Shown here one piece after another: positions 1-10,360 of a stretch of DNA of 64,000 nucleotides (position 1 is the first letter of the stretch; every line of letters begins with the position of its first letter). The notes under the pieces are model-generated. The model worked only from the letters and a program-made list of their open reading frames with translations. It did not search any database and was not told the DNA's origin. Source of the DNA: Desarmillaria ectypa (lineage: Eukaryota; Basidiomycota; Agaricomycetes; Agaricales; Physalacriaceae); assembly GCA_030407005.1 (NCBI GenBank), contig JAUDYN010000011.1, positions 1,726,501 to 1,790,500 of the forward strand, given 5' to 3'. The translations under genes were made by a program, and so were the position numbers.

Positions 1-7
1 ACTTGGC

Positions 8-430
8 ATGCTGGGGAGTATCATCACCAATGAAGACTTCCTGATACTGCTTGTATCATTACTACCAGAATCCTGGGATCAGTTCACATCAGTGTACCTA
101 GGATCCACTGGAAATAACCCAACAGTCACGTTGCATGAGTTCATTGCCATTATTCTGGAAGAGAACCATCAACAGATCGAAAAATCTGGTGGAAGTGAAG
201 CCGCCATGTATGGGCACAATAATGGAAAGACAGGCAGCAGAAGTAGCCAAGGGAACTCCATATCGGGGAAGGTCTCTGATGATGTCGAGTGTTGGAACTG
301 CCACAAGCAAGGCCACACATCAGCATAGTGTTGGTCCAAGGGTGGTGGCCAAGAAGGGAAAGGTCCAGGAAGAAAGCAGGGAAAGAAGAAGAAGGAAAGG
401 TCTAATCAGGCAAAAGATTCAGGAAATATG
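8..430 (+). pseudogene. copia gag C-terminal fragment with zinc knuckle
   Basis: The first 106 codons read as the end of a copia Gag, with a helical UBN2-type stretch (about 8-180) followed by a basic linker and a CCHC knuckle for nucleic-acid binding. A TAG at 326-328 falls inside the knuckle, just before its last Cys codon. The same frame then continues with a Lys-rich tail. The start lies outside the window or is lost. Confidence 0.7.
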
Positions 431-2233
431 AAGGATGATGTTGTCGAAGCCACTTACAATGTAGAGTCTAAGCCCCAATTTGACTCACATTTCTCCACTT
501 ACAGCTGGCTATCTGGCTCCAGAACAACCTTGCATATCTCCAATCACCAAGAAACCTTTATAGACTTCAAGCCACTTGAGGCCATGACTATTGCAGGCAT
601 CGGAAATACATCTGTCCAGGCACTAGGCTGAGGAACAGTCCTGTTAGACTGCAAAGTCAATGGGAAAACTATCACTCACAAACTGAAAGATATACTCTAT
701 GCACTGAACACTGTAAACAACCTAATCTCCATCAGCAGGCTCGACGATGCTGGTATGGAAGCTTCATTCAAGAATGGCATAGTCAAGTTTCTCTGAAAGG
801 ATGGGAAAATACTGGCAGAAGGAAAGAAGACACACCATTTGTATTTGATGAATGCTTGAGCATGTGACACTGTACAAGAACAGTCAAATATTGCCGACAC
901 CAAAAATACAAATACATGGGATGCTTGGCACAAATGCATGGGACATCTAAGGAAGTCAGGGTTAGAGCAATTGAAGAGGGAAGGATTGGTGGAAGGATTC
1001 ATAGTCAATGACAACTCATCTTCACTCAGTCAATGTGAAGCTTGCATCCAAGCCAAGATGACTCTTCGCCCATTCCCACAAGAAGCAAAACATCAAAGTG
1101 AGAAATCAGGGGAAACCACACATGGTGACATCTGGGGACCAGCCCGAGTTGAGTCCCTGCAGAAGTCAAAATACAACATTATGCTCATGGATGATGCAAC
1201 CCAGTGATGTACACCTGAATTCATGAAATCGAAGTCAGAAGCATTCCAGAAGATTAAAGAATATGTCACCTTCATCAAGACACAGCATGGATTTACACCA
1301 AAGACACTACATATTGACAATGCAAAGGAACTCACTAGTGGGGAGGTCAAACAATGGTTGAAGAAGAAAGGGATATGACTACTCACACCAGCACCATATG
1401 CACACTCATCTAATGGTGTAGCTGAACACTTTAATTGCACACTAGTGGAGCTAGCATGAGCCATGATGATAGCCAACAATGTACCATCATTCCTGTGAGA
1501 GACAGCAATAGAATATGCAGCATATATTAGAAACCATGCATCAATGTGAGCTCTTGATGGGAAAACACCTGAAGAAGCATGGACAGGAAGAAAACCTGAT
1601 GTCTCGCATCTACAAGAGTTTGGTTGTGCAGTCTGGATCAAACAGGAAGGAATCAGTCTTTCAAAGCTGGGTGGAAACTCAGAAAAAGCAAAGAAACATA
1701 CCTTTGTGGGATTCACAGAGGATGTGACAGTTATCAAATACTATGATGCAGAACTTTGCACAATCTGAGAATCTCAGAACTACAAGTTTATTGAGCCCAT
1801 CACTATAGAACAAAGCACAGACAATGTGTGGCTTGAGAGGGAGGCAGCAGAGATGAACAATCCACCATCACCAAAGGGAGCTGAAGAAGGAAGTCAGCAA
1901 ACCACATCACTACAGCCCGAAACCAAAGAAACCTCTGAGCCAACACTAGAAGCAATACAACACACCTCATGTATCACTAGCAATCATGACTACCACAAGC
2001 TCAACAACCCCAATGCATGGAAAGCAGCATCATCACAAACTCCATTGGCCCTATCTGAACATCCCCCAGAATCAACAAATGTTGCAATGACTCAAAGCTA
2101 TATTGTCAGTAATGGCGAGCATATTAATCATGACAACTTCCCACGAAGCCTTGCAGAGGCACAAGAATCAGCAGAATGGCCTGAATGGAAGAAGGCTATA
2201 GATGAGGAAATGTCAATGATTAGAGAAATGAGG
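428..2233 (+). pseudogene. copia pol fragment (protease, integrase, RT start)
   Basis: Protease-like residues (WLSGSRTT at about 505-530) are followed by the pre-integrase motif (HKCMGHL near 930) and a CxxC-like site (QCEACIQAK). The integrase has its DIWGP start and an Asn-Gly-Val-Ala-Glu stretch near 1410. Family-conserved ERFNRT reads EHFNCT here, and Arg codons before and after it read TGA. This matches C-to-T change at CpG on both strands. The last readable part is Glu/Pro-rich linker and the RT start (EWKKAIDEEM). Inactive. Confidence 0.75.
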
Positions 2234-2656
2234 TGTTAGGTACTGACTTGGGCACATGACTTGGGACAATCAGCTGATCCCTCTGGGCCATTACACATTC
2301 GAACAATCACCCAATGTGAGAGATAGAAGCTGGAAGTCTTCTGTGTTGTGCGGACAAGAAGTATATGGTGTTAATTTAAACAAGAGATAGAGTACAACTG
2401 TCTAGTTTACTCTGTTTATATAGTATTTCTATGGCATTATATTTAGGTGAAACACTACGGTCCATGCACAAATGGTGTCGAAGTTGGACGATCTGGGAGG
2501 ATCATAGAACCAATGGAAAGCGTCTGGGGTGACAGACGGTGAGAATGAGGGTGGTAGCCGGTGAATAGCTGGATACGAGTTGGTTTCTTGATTAGATTAG
2601 ATGGATGAGTCATGGATATGACTCGGATAAGATAAGATAACGGAAAAATCGTAACA
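2234..2656 (-). repeat. gypsy LTR (3' LTR of the minus-strand element)
   Basis: A 423-bp LTR bounded on the + strand by TGTTAG and GTAACA. On the minus strand it carries a TATA box (TATATAAAC, 2414-2422 on +). It is directly preceded, in the minus direction, by a purine-rich tract, so it is the 3' LTR of the gypsy element to its right. A diverged copy lies at 12025-12433. It retains about a dozen CpGs. It interrupts the copia RT at 2233; the 5 bp to its left read TGAGG and no matching duplication was found. Confidence 0.8.
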
Positions 2657-2670
2657 TTACCCCCTTGTTT
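2657..2670 (-). promoter_or_regulatory. polypurine tract of gypsy element
   Basis: Minus strand reads AAACAAGGGGGTAA immediately before the LTR start TGTTACG. A G-rich purine run abutting the 3' LTR is the plus-strand primer site of LTR retrotransposons. It fixes the orientation of the element and the LTR boundary. Confidence 0.75.
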
Positions 2671-5600
2671 AAAGCAGTTGTCCTGACTGCTAGGTCTCTT
2701 CCAAAGGGGTGTTGAACTGTGTTGCGATTTGACTGATCCAGTACTGATCAATCAGTCTCTTCCATATTTCTTTATCTGGATTGACAATCCACTTGGTATA
2801 TCCATCTTTTCTTTTGGCGAGGTAGGCTACATCGCCATGTTCCGAGTATTTGTGGTCCAGTATCTTGACCACTTCTTTGTTTTTGGTTGTGATTTTTGGA
2901 GTATATATGGTGCGGTTTACGCTAGCCTGGTACTCTTGGATCGCCTCCAATGCATTTGTCATTTCGTTTTCTCAAACCCATGAGTTGTGCTCATGAGTCC
3001 ATCCTTTCCATTTGACTAGGTAATCCGTGACTTCCCTAGATGGTTGTCCTCATTTGGATCGTACCTTTCTGGTGCGCGAGTCCAAGACTTCTTCGATTTC
3101 ATATTCTTCTTGACTGTCGATGAGGTCCGGAGGAGGAGGCGGCAGTTGTTCTTGATTTGCAAATGAGGGTGCGACGTATGGGGTCAACAGTTTTTCATTG
3201 AACTGGGGATGAATCTTCCAATGAGGTGGCAGCTTTAGCTTGTTTGCTGCTACTCCTGATTTCTCGATGATCTCGAATGGTCCCATTCGTTTATCATCAA
3301 GCTTTTTCTTTGGTCATGGAAGATGAAGGTTGGCGGTGTCAAGCCATACCTTGTCCCCAATTCGATACTCCCTTGGAGTCTGTTTCCTTTTGTCATATTG
3401 CGCCTTCATTTGCGCTGTGGCCTTTTCTAATGCTTCATGGACTTCTTTATGGACCTTGGCCATAGTTTCCGTGAAGTCGACAGCTGCAGGGTTTGCGAAG
3501 CTGGTTTTTTGTATTGACTCGGGGATGAGTTGGGGATTTGGTCTGTATAGGATCATGAAAGGACTTTTGCCTGTAGCCGAGTGAACTCGGTTATTGTGGG
3601 CAAATTCGGCAAGTGGTAACCATGCTACCCAGTCGGTCTGTCGATGATTGACAAAGATATGGAGGTATTTCTCTACCTCCTGGTTGACTCTCTCTGTCTG
3701 TCCATCTGTCTGTGGATAGTATGCTGTGGATGCATTCTGGGTAATGTTCAACATTCGATACAGTTCTTTCATGAATGTTGAGACAAATTGCAGTCCCCTA
3801 TCTGAGATGACCACCTGTGGCATTCCATGTTTTGCATATACGTGGTTGCAAAGTATTAACGCCCATCCTTCAGCGGACAACTCCTCATTACATGGAATCA
3901 GGAGGATGTTCTTGGAGAAACGATCTACGATGACCAGTAGAGTGTCAAATCTGTCTGACTCGGGGAGTCCAGTAACCATATCGACTGAGATGTGTGTCCA
4001 TGGCATGTTGGGTATTGCATTGGGATGAAGAGGTGCAGCTTTGGCCTATATATCGCTCTTCATTCTTTGACAAGTTTCGCATCCTTTGATGTATGATTCT
4101 ACATCCTTCTTCATCTTTGGCCACCAGTACTTGCGAAGTACGAGTTCCTTGGTCTTGGCGATTCCTGGGTGTCCAGCAGTGATGTGATCATGGAATTGTA
4201 CAATGATCTCACTGCATAGAATGGAGTCATTCGGAATATAGACTTGCCCGTCGTACCACAGGACTTCGTTTTCCTGGGTGATCCCTCATTCATGGTTGAG
4301 GGATTTCTCAATTCCCTGGTCCCACTGGTTCTTCTGTTTCATTGCATCTCTTATACGCGTGATCCTTTCTTCAGTTGTTGGTAATACTAACACTCGGAAA
4401 TGTCCCGGGGATAAAATGACAACATCTTGATTGTCTTCCTTTCTCTGATCGTGATTGTCTCATCTGCTGAGAAGATCGGCCTTCTGATTAGCGGTTCCAG
4501 CTTTGTGTTGTAGAACAAAGTGATATTCTGCTAATTCGGTGACCCACCGAGCTTGTCGGTGATTCAACTTCTGGGGTTTTCAGAAGTATTGGAGGTTCTG
4601 GTGGTCAGTCCAGATTTCAATGGTCTCTTTGGCACCCATGAGATAATGACGCCATTCCTCTAATGCCAGCATGATTGCTAGTAACTCCTTGTCGTAGATT
4701 TCGTAGTTTCGCTCAGTGACGGTGAGCGCTTTTGACATGAAGGCAACTGGTCTCCATTTGCCTTCCTTTTCTTGACTTAGGATGGCACCAATGGCTCCGT
4801 CACTAGCGTTGGCCTCAACTCGAAACTTTCCATCGTCCAAGGGAATCATAAGAACTACATTTGTTGTCATCAACTTCTTGAGTTGATTAAATGCTTGTTC
4901 TTGTTCTGATCCCCACGTCCAGTCTACCTTTCCGGTTAACTGGGTAAGGGGATGCACTATTTTGGAGTAATCCTTGATGAACTTTCAGTAAAAGTTCATG
5001 AATCCTAAAAAGGATTGTAGCTCCTTCTTTTTTGTCAGAGTCGGCCACTTGGCTATGCCCGCAATCTTGACTGGGTCCATGCGAATGGCATCCTCGCTGA
5101 TGATAACTCCAAGGTATTCAGTCTCGAGTACCTCAAACTCACATTTCTCGGCCTTGAGGAACAACTTGTTTTCTCGAAGACATTGTAGTACTTGTCATAC
5201 TATGTTCCGGTGTTCTGATAAAGATTTGGTGAATATAAGTATATCATCGAGGTAAATTGTGACTTTTCCTCCAGTGATTAGATCCCTGAATATGTCATTC
5301 ATCATCCACTGGAATGTGGCTGGTGAGTTCGTAAGCCTGAAGAACATAACCGTTGGCTCAAAGAGCCCTCGATTGGTTCTGAACGCGGCTTTTTCTTCAT
5401 CTCCGTCTTAGATACGGACATTGTTGTAGCCTCAACAAACATCCAGCTTGGAGAAGTACTTGGCTCTGCGTAGTTTGTTGATCAGCTCAGAGATGAGTGG
5501 AAGGGGATAACGATTCTTGATCGTCATTTCGTTCAGTTTTCGGTAATCCTGAACCGGTCATAAAGAGCCATCCTTTTTCTTGACGAAGAAGAAGGGGGAG

Positions 5601-6085
5601 GCGAAGGGAGATTTCGAAGAGTGAATCCGTCCCGAATCTAAGTTCTCATCTAAGAACTTATCCAATTGTTCTTGCTCATTTCGATTGAGCGGATACACCT
5701 TGCAATCCAAGGTAGATTTTGCATTGGGGATCAGTTCGATGGCGTGGTCCCAAGGTCTCCTTTCTGGTAACTCATCAAAGCTTTCTTTAGAGAACAAATC
5801 TTTAAAGCTTTGGTACTGAGGAGGTACTAGCTCCTCGAACATCTGTTTTGGTTTTTCAGTGTTGGCTGCTGCAGCCAACTCATTTGCATGATGGACAGCT
5901 TGAAGTATGATTTCTTCTTGCATATTGATGGCAAGAATGCTTTGACCTTCTTCGAGCTCTTCATCCTATTGGTCTTCTTCATCTGCGTCAGGCAGAGTGA
6001 AATGGTTTTTGATGCAATGACATCGTCCGAATGTCAAGGTTCCTGCCTTCCAGTTGATGAAAGGGTTATAGCGTTTGAGCCAGTC

Positions 6086-6153
6086 ATGACCCAAATATAC
6101 AGTTTTAGAGCCTAGATCCATGACCCAAATATACAGTTTTAGAGCCTAGATCC
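6086..6153 (-). repeat. 34-bp exact tandem duplication causing pol frameshift
   Basis: Two exact adjacent copies (6086-6119 and 6120-6153) of a unit starting ATGACCCAAATATACAG. Thirty-four is not a multiple of three. Pol is read in one frame to the right of the repeat and in another to the left, and removing one copy would rejoin the frames. Confidence 0.9.
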
Positions 6154-7622
6154 ATGACCACTAGGTCAATTTGTTCGCTATGACCTCCGATAGTCATTCG
6201 GAGTTCTACGAATTCTGTAATGTCCCCTGCCTTATTGCGTGTTCCGTCAGCATTATAGACTGGTATAGGGGCTGCAGCCTTCCTGGTGTCCAACTGATGT
6301 TGCTGGACATAAGTTCAGTTGATAGAGCTACCTGTACAGCCACTATCCAACAACGCTCGGGTTGTCAAGGTCTGTTTCCCAGTGCATGGGGAAAGTTGGA
6401 TGTCCACCAAGAAGTCTTGTCCAGAGCTCTTGGTACCACGAATATATCGAATTGGTTCATATAGTTCGTAGAGCTGTTCTCGGGCCATGCTCTCTCCCAT
6501 CCTTAAGCTTTGAATAAGCTCGTCATTGATTTCTCCAAGTCTTTTGGGATGTACCCAAATGGAGAGAACCACCTTGGTGATTGCCAAATCTTTGGAGTCA
6601 TGTACTGCATGCATCGTCCAGTCAATTCTGAATGGTTTAAACCATTGGGAGTTGTTCTGCTTCCCCGTTCATTCAGAAGACTTGTCTTGCTTCCCCATGC
6701 ATTTGGAAGCATCTGATACCCCCTTGTTAGGATAGGTGTTGGGTTTGATGCTTCCCCTTGCATTCGGAAGGTCAATGGTCTGTGGTTCCGGTGTTCTGGA
6801 TATCGGGATACTGGCTTTGGATTGGCTGACTTGCCACATCCTAAAAGCCATGTCATCTTCTTCATTGGGTACTTCAACAATGGTAGTTCTGCTGAAATGC
6901 CCCCTTTTTACTGCCTGGGCACTAGCAGGATCCTGTTCCTTTTCTTCGGCCGACACCACTCGTGACGGAGTTTGAATTTCCTTGGTCATTGACTCCCAGC
7001 TAGTGCCTAAGGCGACCTTCGCACGTTTGCAACCCATACCAGTCTGGTTTGGGTAATCCCGCCCCCTTTTTATTGCCTGGGTGCTAGCGACTTCCCTCCT
7101 CTCAGCTTTGATCCTTTGACTTGCCGGCCCGGTTTGGTACTCAGCTTTGTCAAGTTTTCCACTCCCTGGACCAGTTTGTCCAGGTCGTCAGTCCTGGCCT
7201 TGGTTAGAGGTACTGTCCTGGTCCTCCGCTGACCCTGGCGGAACTGGTGAGCTTGCCCCGCTGCTCAAGGCGGGGACTGGGATGGTCGGACTTCTGGGAG
7301 GCCTGAAGGAGTCCTGCCTACTGGTCCCTGCTTGTCGCTGTGTGCTCAGCAGCATATCCGGTGAGCTCTGCTTGTTGGACTTTGTTGCAGTGCCAACACC
7401 ACTTGGCAAGTCCCACTCCAGTTTGTCGGAGGCTCGGGATTTGTCACTACAGATACTTGTGTCAGCTTCTTCTAGGAGGATGATGTACCTGTTTGTTCTT
7501 GTTGATTCTTTCTTTGTCTTTGGCTTCGGTGAAGTCATGGATATATTCTTTTTCATATGTAATTGTCTGTTTTCATAATAATCAGTCCAACCCGCAGAAA
7601 CCAAGGACACACCTTGAGACTT

Positions 7623-7668
7623 GGGCGTGCAAGGGGAATTGAACCCTTGACGCCCTACTCTTTTACCT
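7623..7668 (-). promoter_or_regulatory. candidate -1 frameshift site with hairpin at gag stop
   Basis: On the minus strand gag ends GAG GTA AAA GAG TAG (7669-7655). The pol frame is -1 relative to gag and is open from 7670. A GGTAAAA stretch (7668-7662) is followed, 5 nt after the AAA codon, by a hairpin. GGGCGT (7655-7650) pairs with ACGCCC (7628-7623), CAAGGG with CCCTTG, with one bulged C and an 8-nt loop TTCAATTC. A slip site plus stem at 5-8 nt spacing is the usual layout for programmed -1 frameshifting. The slip heptamer is not canonical, so this is inference. Confidence 0.5.
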
Positions 7669-9781
7669 CCTCAATTTTGGAGGTGCTTGGCACCACTGCG
7701 TCAGTGGGCCCCACGTATCTCACAATGTTCTTCTCTTTTCTTGTAGGGCAATCTTTGCTCAGGTGACCCTTTTGATCACACCTGAAGCAATGCCCCTCGG
7801 CTCGTTGCCAGTCTAGGTCCATGGGCTTCCCCGCCCCCCCGTACGTCATCCACTTACCAGTTCCAGCATCCCGACTGGTTCCTCCACTCCCAGCAGTCAG
7901 CTTTGGAGTCGATGAACTTGTCGTCCCAGCGGTGTTCTTGCCACTGGGCTGCTGTTGTTGGGGACGTGGGCCCTGCTTCTGGCTGTCCCAAGGTGTACTA
8001 GTGGTCTGGTCAAAGACCCATTTCTGCTGTCTCTCTTCATACATCCGGAGGATGCGTTCCTTCCACTCCAGATATGAGTGCAGAATGCTCATGCCCATGT
8101 TTGATATGAAAGTCATGTACGAACTAGGCACTCCTAGTCGCACCGCCTTCACCATTGTGCTGCATTTGGCCTCATCGGTTCTCCGGCCCACTAGCTTTGC
8201 TTCTTCTTCCAGTTTCTGGAAGTAGTGGGAGGCGGGCTGTGCTCCCATGCACAAGTCGAACATGCACTTTTCGTGTATTTCCTCGATCATGGAATCTTGG
8301 AATTGTCATGTGACTAGGTCGACAAAGTTGGCCCAGTCGGGGTATCTGAAGTGGGCAGCAGTGCCATCAAAGGCATCCCCTACCCAGTATTCGGGTCTCT
8401 TGTAGACCCACCAGTCCTTGGTGGCGCCCTCGAAGTGAGACGTCATGAATAGTACCAGGTGCGATGGCACCTGGAAATAGTGTCGGAACACTTTGAAATA
8501 GGTGATGCAATCGCCTATGAAGCGTTCAATGTCATCATGGTCCCCTTTGAATGGGGCGGGGACCTTGACGAGGGTTGGTTTGATGCCCAGATAAGGGGCA
8601 TCAGCAGCGGCATTCCCGACAGGATTTGGGATGGGATCCGGAGGGCCTTGTCCAGGGGGCAGTCTTGGGATTGAATATCGATCCAGTCTGTAGTCCGGGT
8701 AACCTCTCAGTGGCCCCGGCGGTCTTCCCCTCTCCGGCTCCTTTTCCTTTTCTTGGACTTTGAGGTAGTCCACCAAAGTCTTGTGGGCGGAATCCTCCCT
8801 GTCGAGTTCTTCACGCATTTCTGCTATGCGCCGCTCTTTCTCCAGCAACTCACTCTGCATTTGTTGCCAGACTTCTTCTGCCATGGCAGGGGTTCTTGAC
8901 GCCCCTGCAGTGGCGTTTCCTGCAGGGGCTCCTTTGGCTTCCATTTCTTCTCCTGCCCCTGTGAAAAGAAGACTGCCACCCTGATAAGGGTGGTATCCTG
9001 GGTGACGCGCCCTATGATGCGGGGGCGAGTCAGGTAGTGGTCGTGGAATTGTGACTGGAGTATCCGGTGGATGGTCCAGATATATTTCATATTGGGGATG
9101 GTGGTATTCCATCCCGCCATAGTAACCTGTATCGTAGGTTAACATATCGTACTGGGGCCTTTGCCCCCAATCACTCCTCTCTTGCCACCTCCAGCCTCCA
9201 TAGGTGCTGGAGGGTTCTCTCCAGTTCTTGCTGCTCCTCTGGATCTCTGGGCCAAAGCCCTGGAAATAGATCCCCTGCGGAGGGGCGGAAAATTGACCGG
9301 TCGCGATTGGCGCGTATCTGGTGATTGATGATGTTGGCCCTAGCCGAGCTGGGGCCTTCAAAGGGGACTCGGATGGGGTCGCCCCTGTTAAGGGCCAACC
9401 ACTCATCCATCTCGACTCTGGGCTCTTCCCAGAGGTCATAGGCTTCAACGTCCCTTCGTTGAACTTCCCATGCTGCAGTCTGGAATGGACCGAAGAGTCT
9501 TCAGTCGACCTTGGAGAGGTCGGGCCAGATGAAATCCTCCCCGTGCAGATTGAAGGGGTCGTCGGTGGCACGGGGAGGGGCCGAGACCAGGGCGTTGTCT
9601 CTGACGATGTTATCATCGGACTTGTCATCAGAGATTTCGATGACGGGGAGGGAGGAGAGTGAGATTGTCTCTCCTTCTTCTGGCCACTGTTCACGGCCCC
9701 AGGGGCCGTAAGGGTGGTTTCGATCCATGCCGGGATCGTTGGGGTGTCGAGGTCCGGAATAGCCGGACCTTCTACTGTCAT
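7655..9781 (-). pseudogene. gypsy gag with CCHC knuckle
   Basis: Starts at ATG 9781 (a TAG lies upstream in frame near 9914) and reads 491 codons to a TGA at 8308-8306. The same frame goes on 211 codons to TAG at 7655. The N-terminal half is Pro/Ser-rich with acidic stretches. The middle holds a coiled coil (ELLEKERRIAEMREELD) and then the retrotransposon Gag core (FIGDCITYFKVF, WANFVDLVT). The C-terminus has one zinc knuckle (CFRCDQKGHLSKDC). It is CpG-rich and far less damaged than pol. The single stop sits where a CGA or TGG codon is likely. Confidence 0.8.
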
Positions 9782-9900
9782 CGCTCTCAGACGACGGGGA
9801 GTCTGACCTCCGCTAGGATATGCGGAGGGCAGGGGTTCTTGGTCGAGGGGGGGGACCGGTGATATGCCATCTACGCATTCACACCTAGATTTTGCGATTT

Positions 9901-10360
9901 TGTAACAATACTATTGCACATCTATCCTATACTAGTGATACATAGAGGACTATAGCTGAGGCTTTGAGCTGATAGTTAAAAGCAGTAAGCAACTGGTAGA
10001 GCCAGGACTTAGATGCAACACCATTAGTGGGTTAAATCTACCAGCCGGCCAGACTAGTAACTCAAATGCTAGCAGGACTAAGTGAAATACAGCCACTAGC
10101 AAACGAAGGATGCTACTAGCACACAAAAACCAGGAGCAGAGTACACAGATCTCGTCAAGTTCTGTCACTAGCAGCCCAGACTGGGCATAAACACCTAAGT
10201 CAGGATAACTAGTCACATGGCAATCTTGAAACAGGACTTAGAAATAAATTAGGAATGGATTAACCTTGAGCCCAGATCCGACTATTTCGATATAGATCTC
10301 TTATGATCGATGCTAGTGGAGCCGGACTGCACCCTCGATCATGATCGGATAGCTGTTACA
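9901..10360 (-). repeat. LTR-like block upstream of gypsy gag
   Basis: 460 bp bounded by TGTAACA and TGTTACA, a perfect 7-bp terminal inverted pair beginning TG and ending CA as LTRs do. It lies about 120 bp upstream of the gag start in the minus direction, where a 5' LTR is expected. By eye it is not related to the LTR at 2234-2656. Flanking 5-mers (GATTT, GGTAC) do not match. It could be the 5' LTR of a recombinant element or an unrelated LTR. Confidence 0.45.

Larger units (their letters stand above)
1..2233 (+). mobile_element. Ty1/copia retrotransposon, decayed, cut by gypsy LTR
   Basis: Plus-strand remains of a copia polyprotein that enters from beyond the left edge. In order I read a gag C-terminus, a CCHC zinc knuckle (CWNCHKQGH, about 288-320), a protease-like stretch (about 430-900), a GAG-pre-integrase region (about 905-1090), an integrase core (about 1090-1560) and the first residues of reverse transcriptase (about 2135-2233). 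The reading is broken by at least eight stops, mostly TGA where copia relatives have Arg, and by small frame changes. It ends abruptly at 2233, exactly where a gypsy LTR starts. The missing RT/RNase H half was not found on the far side of the gypsy element within this window. It is not functional. Confidence 0.85.
2690..7670 (-). pseudogene. gypsy pol polyprotein (PR-RT-RH-IN-chromodomain)
   Basis: Pol frame opens at 7670 and reads in one frame to about 6150 and in another to 2690. Landmarks are protease active site DSGCTG near 6340, RT catalytic YLDD at 5243-5254, and RNase H 4580-4957 (DASDGAIG, DKELLAI, TDHQN). Integrase has a zinc site at about 4060-4290 (HHCC with CETCQ) and a D-D-E core at 3314-4006 (VDMVTGLP, SDRG, QTDGQTERVNQ). 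The chromodomain is at about 2950-3110 (YLVKWKG). In-frame stops have their first base at 2974, 3052, 3316, 4048, 4288, 4462, 4582, 4987, 5197, 5410, 5434, 5560, 6317, 6671 and 7190. Most are TGA at positions where the family has Arg. Confidence 0.85.
2234..9900 (-). mobile_element. Ty3/gypsy chromovirus, inactive
   Basis: A nearly full gypsy element on the minus strand. In order it has gag (9781-7655), a -1 frame pol (7670-2690: protease, RT, RNase H, integrase, chromodomain), a polypurine tract and a 3' LTR. A C-terminal chromodomain places it among chromoviruses. Pol carries 13 TGA, one TAG and one TAA stop plus one frameshift duplication, while gag has a single TGA. The 5' LTR expected at the right end does not visibly match the 3' LTR; a different LTR-like block sits there instead (9901-10360). 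Either the element is recombinant or its 5' end was lost. Confidence 0.8.

Noticed and set aside
7623..7697. tRNA gene on the minus strand (T-arm-like GGTTCAATTCC)
   Set aside because: No D-arm, anticodon arm or 5' acceptor strand; the upstream part is gag coding sequence.
8459..9862. Several + strand frames of 65-135 codons opposite gypsy gag
   Set aside because: Antisense shadows of a GC-rich gag; no family resemblance.
9950..10216. 88-codon minus frame rich in Leu/Val
   Set aside because: Lies inside the LTR-like block; likely chance.
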